A stretch of 8,919 nucleotides of DNA, taken from contig DASXCU010000135.1 in NCBI GenBank assembly GCA_036491035.1, forward strand, positions 1 to 8,919, in the 5' to 3' direction. A program made the translations under genes and the position numbers. This DNA comes from Galbitalea sp036491035. Its GTDB lineage: Bacteria > Actinomycetota > Actinomycetes > Actinomycetales > Microbacteriaceae. Position 1 is the stretch's first letter. Each line of letters begins with the position of its first letter. The notes beneath the pieces were generated by a model. It searched no databases and was not told the origin of the DNA. It saw only the letters and a list, made by a program, of their open reading frames with translations. Below, one piece after another: positions 6,067 to 8,919 of this stretch.

Positions 6067-7342
6067 CACCGCGCCGCGCACGGCACCAGCGCAAAAGCTG
6101 GCGCGAACCCCGGTCAGCCGCAAACAGGTTGAGATCGTCCTCTCCCGTTCCGTTGCGGGCGGCAGCCTCGTCTTCGCCGCCCAGACGGTCGGACCGTTTC
6201 TCTCGCAGGCGAAGGAGACCTACGCAAACTGGTCGTTGATCGCCAGCGTCGCGATCGTCGGCAGCCTCCTGGTCGCCCTGTTCTGCTCCATCATCGTGCG
6301 ATTCGTTCGCGGGTCGCAGGGTATCGTCGCGATCATCTTCGTCGCGGTGCTGGTCACCTGGCCGTTCGATGTGGTTACACCGCACTCGCCCACCGACAGC
6401 CAGTGGCTGTACTTCCTGCTCACCGTGGCGACCTCCACGGCGACGATCGCCTTCTCGACCCGGCTGGCTGCGATCTACCTCTTCGTCGTGCCCTCCATTT
6501 ACGGCATCGTGCGGATGACGCCACCGGGCGGCGCCGAGCCGGTCCCGGAAGCCGTCCTCGATTCGGTCTACTCGATCATCCTCGGCGGTGCGGTCGTCGT
6601 GCTGATCACCATGCTGCGACAGACGGCGACCAACGTGGACGTCGCGCAGAGCGCGGCGCTCGAACGCTACGGCCACGCGGTGCGACACCACGCCACGGAG
6701 GTCGAGCGTGTCCAGGTCGACTCGATCGTGCACGACAGCGTGTTGACGACCCTGCTCTCCGCCGCACGGGCGTACACGCCCGAGGCGAAGGCGCTCGCCG
6801 CGGTCATGGCAGGCAACGCCATCGGTTATCTCCGTGACGCGGCGATGGTCCAGCCCGATGACGGCTCGACCGTCCGGCTTCGCGCGATTGCGCAGCGCAT
6901 AACTGACGCCGCGACGGGATTGGCGAGGCCCTTCCAGGTCCGGGCGGTGGATGTCGGTCCCCGATCCGTTCCGGTCGGCGTCGGTGAGGCGATCGTGTCG
7001 GCGGCGACCCAGGCGATGGTCAACAGCGTGCAGCACGCCGGTGATGGGACTCGCGTCAAGCGCTGGGTCACGATCAAACCGGTTCGCCCCGGCGGGATCC
7101 ACGTCGAGGTCGGCGACAACGGTGCCGGATTCGATGCCGCAGCGGTTCCGACCGAGCGCCTCGGCGTACGCGTGTCCATCGTCGAGCGCGTCGGCAACGC
7201 CGGCGGCCTCGCCAAAGTGGTCTCGTCGCCGCACCATGGTGCGACAATCACCGTCGTCTGGCCCGCACCGAAGTCGGCTGGGCGACCGGGCGCGGGCTCG
7301 GAGGCCGAACTCCTCCCCGGAAACCCCGGGAGCGCGTCGTGA
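6056..7342 (+). CDS. Polytopic membrane sensor histidine kinase (NarL-partner type)
   Basis: A 428-residue histidine kinase predicted to phosphorylate the preceding response regulator. The N-terminal half (about 33-187) holds roughly six hydrophobic segments with very short loops, including LIASVAIVGSLLVALFCSII, IVAIIFVAVLVTW and SVYSIILGGAVVVLITML. No extracytoplasmic sensor domain is seen, so it may sense within the membrane or through a partner. The dimerisation helix carries VDSIVHDSVLTTLL with phospho-acceptor His226. The GHKL ATPase domain has the N box ATQAMVNSVQHAG (Asn323), DNGAGFD (354-360) and a C-terminal GLAKVVSSPHHGATITVVWP. All catalytic boxes are present, so activity is expected. 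ATG 6056 is chosen because GGA lies 8 nt upstream and the overlap with the regulator stop is short; ATG 6047 (431 aa) is nearly as good. Further upstream codons only run inside the regulator gene. The stop overlaps the next gene's GTG by 4 bp, suggesting translational coupling. Confidence 0.92.
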   Translation: MASSTAPRTAPAQKLARTPVSRKQVEIVLSRSVAGGSLVFAAQTVGPFLSQAKETYANWSLIASVAIVGSLLVALFCSIIVRFVRGSQGIVAIIFVAVLVTWPFDVVTPHSPTDSQWLYFLLTVATSTATIAFSTRLAAIYLFVVPSIYGIVRMTPPGGAEPVPEAVLDSVYSIILGGAVVVLITMLRQTATNVDVAQSAALERYGHAVRHHATEVERVQVDSIVHDSVLTTLLSAARAYTPEAKALAAVMAGNAIGYLRDAAMVQPDDGSTVRLRAIAQRITDAATGLARPFQVRAVDVGPRSVPVGVGEAIVSAATQAMVNSVQHAGDGTRVKRWVTIKPVRPGGIHVEVGDNGAGFDAAAVPTERLGVRVSIVERVGNAGGLAKVVSSPHHGATITVVWPAPKSAGRPGAGSEAELLPGNPGSAS

Positions 7343-8376
7343 ACATCGGGGTGCCCCGATACCTGATCGTCGGCATGGCCGGCCTCTTCTCCGCGTACCA
7401 CCTGGTGCTCGCGACCTACTCGCTGACCCAGCACATCCCGTTCACGGACGGCCCGATCTTCCTGGCTATGGGCCTCTACTTCGCGGCCTCCGTGCTCAGC
7501 CTCGTCCCGTTCGGTCCGACCCGAATGCCGATCTGGATGGCATCGGTAAACCTCGCCGTCGTTATCGCGCTGCCCATCCTCGTGACGACCCAGCTGAATC
7601 CCACCAAGCACAACGGGTACGGCACCTGGTACGTGGCCGCGGTCGGCACGCTGATGACCATCACGTCGACACGTCGACGCCACACATTCGCGTGGATCGG
7701 TGTGGCCGTACTCGTCGTACAGACGATCATCTGGTCGGGTGGTGTCGGAGCGTTGGGCGGCATCGGTGTCATCGGCAGCGTCGTCTGGGTGGGGGTGTCC
7801 CACGTCGTCAGCTGGGGAGTCGCGAAAGCCACCCTCGACGGGCAGCGCTTCGCCCGCGCCGAGCGGGAAGCAACCGACTGGCAGGCAGCACAGGAGGCGC
7901 ACGTGTTCGAGCGTCAGTTCCGCCTGGACCAGACCAGCATGATGGCGCTCGAGATGCTGCAGACCATCCAGTCGACCGGTGGCGACCTCACCGACGAGCA
8001 GCGCCTCGAGTGCCTGCATCTCGAGGGCGCAATCCGCGACGAGATCCGCGGACGCAAGCTCCTGAACGACGCCGTACGTGAGCAGGTAATGCGAGCGCGT
8101 CGGCGCGGGGCGACCGTGACTCTGCTGGACGAGGGCGGAATCGACGACCTCTCCGATGAGGAACTCGAGCGCGTACTCAACCGGCTCGCTGATGCCCTCG
8201 GCGGGACGGATGCCGACAAGGTCATCGCGCGCACCGTGCCCGAGGGTTCGGATGTGGCGGTAACGGTGGTCGGACTGCGGACGGTGGGCGACGGAAGCGC
8301 GAGTGCCCTGGGCCAGGAGGCCCTGGAGGACGACGAGGTCGACCTCTGGCTGGAGATTCCCCGCTCCGTCGCCTAG
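7339..8376 (+). CDS. Six-TM histidine-kinase-like protein lacking catalytic residues (putative pseudokinase)
   Basis: A 345-residue membrane protein, third gene of the two-component operon. About six TM helices occupy residues 8-162 (RYLIVGMAGLFSAYHLVLAT, GPIFLAMGLYFAASVLSLVPF, IWMASVNLAVVIALPILVTT, WYVAAVGTLMTIT, TFAWIGVAVLVVQTIIW, and 136-162). A charged helical linker follows (163-212), which looks like a kinase dimerisation helix. Where a kinase would have His-Asp it reads FRLDQTSMMALEMLQTI (194-210), with no His. The segment QRLECLHLEGAIRDEIRGRK (221-240), then VMRARRRGATVTLLDEGG, resembles the start of GHKL domains in actinobacterial kinases. No N box, DxGxG or second glycine box follows; the tail is acidic and ends EVDLWLEIPRSVA. 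The start is GTG 7339 with GGGAG 6 nt upstream, overlapping the kinase stop as GTGA. It may heterodimerise with or modulate the true kinase (inference). Kinase ancestry is moderately sure; catalytic loss is directly visible. Confidence 0.85.
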   Translation: MNIGVPRYLIVGMAGLFSAYHLVLATYSLTQHIPFTDGPIFLAMGLYFAASVLSLVPFGPTRMPIWMASVNLAVVIALPILVTTQLNPTKHNGYGTWYVAAVGTLMTITSTRRRHTFAWIGVAVLVVQTIIWSGGVGALGGIGVIGSVVWVGVSHVVSWGVAKATLDGQRFARAEREATDWQAAQEAHVFERQFRLDQTSMMALEMLQTIQSTGGDLTDEQRLECLHLEGAIRDEIRGRKLLNDAVREQVMRARRRGATVTLLDEGGIDDLSDEELERVLNRLADALGGTDADKVIARTVPEGSDVAVTVVGLRTVGDGSASALGQEALEDDEVDLWLEIPRSVA

Positions 8377-8402
8377 CTGGTGGCCGCACCCGCCATCCGG
8401 AG

Positions 8403-8417
8403 GCGAGCGAAGCTCGC
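8403..8417 (+). terminator. Hairpin downstream of the two-component operon
   Basis: GCGAGC-GAA-GCTCGC forms a perfect 6-bp, G+C-rich stem with a 3-nt loop, 26 bp after the last stop codon of the operon. There is no T-tract right after it. The T-rich stretch at 8446-8453 is too far and is better read as a promoter element. It could be a T-less actinobacterial terminator or an mRNA 3'-end stabiliser. Confidence 0.35.
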
Positions 8418-8420
8418 ACG

Positions 8421-8449
8421 TTGCGGGGCGGCGCGTACAACGCTCTAAT
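8421..8449 (+). promoter_or_regulatory. Possible promoter of the O-acetyltransferase gene
   Basis: TTGCGG (8421-8426) and TCTAAT (8444-8449) are separated by 17 bp, matching the housekeeping sigma-factor layout (4/6 and 4/6 to the E. coli consensus by eye). TAATTT (8446-8451) is an overlapping alternative -10. The site lies between the operon-end hairpin and the acetyltransferase start and would give a leader of about 50 nt. Confidence 0.35.
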
Positions 8450-8506
8450 TTTCTCGGTTGGTTAGCCGCGCTCGTGATCGGACACTCCGTGAGAAGATTG
8501 TGGGCG

Positions 8507-8919
8507 ATGCGGAATGAACGTCTCATCCCCAGGCGTACGCCGGAGTCGCGGATAGTTGTCGAACGCACAGCGGTCGTAATGGACCTGACCTCGCGACTCA
8601 ACGCGCTGCGTCACAGCGATCTGGATGCACGCAGCGCGCTTCTGTCCGAGATCCTCGGTCGTCCCGTTCCCGAAACGCTCATGCTCTTTCCGCCGTTCTT
8701 CTGCGACTTCGGCCTCAACCTGGACTTCGGAGAACACGTCTTCGTGAATCAGAACTGCTCGTTCTATGACATGGGGGGCATCTCCATCGGGGATAACACA
8801 TTGATCGGTCCCGGGGTGACGCTCGCAACAGCGGGCCACCCGGTCGACCCTGCGAAACGGTTCGACGGGATCACTGTCGCTCCGATTGTGATCGAGGCGA
8901 ACGTGTGGATTGGGGCCAA
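8507..8919 (+). CDS. Sugar O-acetyltransferase (LacA/NodL/Maa family), C-terminus cut by window edge
   Basis: Acetyl-CoA-dependent O-acetyltransferase of the hexapeptide (left-handed beta-helix) family, which transfers acetyl to sugar hydroxyls. 137 codons are visible. The N-terminal helical segment (about 12-57) includes VVERTAVVMDLTSRLNALR, DLDARSALLSEILGRPVPE and the family's Ser/Ala-Leu-Leu-x-x-hydrophobic-Leu-Gly pattern. The hexapeptide coils follow: FPPFFCDFGLNLDFGEHVFV (61-80), NQNCSFYDMGGISIGDNTLI (81-100), GPGVTLATAGHPVDP (101-115) and APIVIEANVWIGA (125-137). His111 in TAGHP corresponds to the catalytic His of LacA (THP). Family members run about 180-210 aa, so roughly a quarter to a third is missing. 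ATG 8507 is chosen because the residues after it already fit the family's N-terminal helix. In-frame GTG 8474 and 8489 are possible, and ATG 8579 would lose that helix. The ribosome-binding site is weak (GAGAAG, 10 nt upstream). The natural acceptor sugar is unknown. Confidence 0.9.
   Translation, partial: MRNERLIPRRTPESRIVVERTAVVMDLTSRLNALRHSDLDARSALLSEILGRPVPETLMLFPPFFCDFGLNLDFGEHVFVNQNCSFYDMGGISIGDNTLIGPGVTLATAGHPVDPAKRFDGITVAPIVIEANVWIGA

Noticed and set aside
5885..7237. A 450-codon open frame on the minus strand, antisense to the histidine kinase
   Set aside because: Arg/Asp/His-rich low-information translation and no ribosome-binding site logic. The plus-strand frame carries complete kinase motifs and overlapping operon starts.
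6826..8601. A 591-codon open frame on the minus strand across the kinase end, the pseudokinase and the acetyltransferase start
   Set aside because: It spans three well-supported plus-strand genes and their intergenic region, and its composition is typical of a G+C-rich shadow frame.
8462..8839. A 125-codon minus-strand frame opposite the acetyltransferase
   Set aside because: The plus strand encodes clear hexapeptide-repeat motifs with a catalytic His; the antisense frame has none.
1..8919. Mobile elements, phage, toxin-antitoxin, CRISPR, tRNA/rRNA or riboswitch
   Set aside because: No transposase, integrase, regularly spaced repeats, cloverleaf or conserved leader was recognised. Gene order and codon use look uniform across the window.

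Overview
The window is G+C-rich and densely coded, with strong G/C bias at third codon positions and several GTG starts. Gene content (a long-chain-type biotin carboxylase next to maf, a TRAM-domain RNA methyltransferase of the cysteine-poor actinobacterial type, a DUF2207 lipoprotein, and a NarL-type regulator with polytopic kinase) points to an actinobacterium. Microbacteriaceae is my best guess, by recall and not by search.

Layout. Positions 1-1361 (minus) hold most of an acyl-CoA carboxylase alpha chain, cut at the window edge before its biotin-carrier domain. Upstream on the same strand is maf (1441-2073, minus). Only 20 bp separates the maf start from the divergent TRAM/RlmD-TrmA-like methyltransferase (2094-3305, plus). 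That gene converges on a large DUF2207 membrane lipoprotein gene (3339-5258, minus) with a glycine-rich tail.

The most interesting part is 5259-8376. A 103-bp divergent intergenic region carries a perfect 17-bp dyad and separates the DUF2207 gene from a tight three-gene operon on the plus strand. The operon encodes a NarL/LuxR-type response regulator, a polytopic histidine kinase (11-bp overlap), and a six-TM protein (4-bp GTGA overlap). The third protein looks like a histidine kinase but has lost the phospho-acceptor His and the ATP-binding boxes. I read this as a candidate envelope-signalling module: active kinase, pseudokinase partner, regulator, and a possible divergent target gene. The target link is inference.

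After a 130-bp gap with a short hairpin and a promoter-like site, the window ends inside a left-handed beta-helix sugar O-acetyltransferase (8507-8919, plus, partial).

There is no evidence of mobile elements, CRISPR arrays, tRNA or rRNA. No stretch longer than about 130 bp is without a gene.
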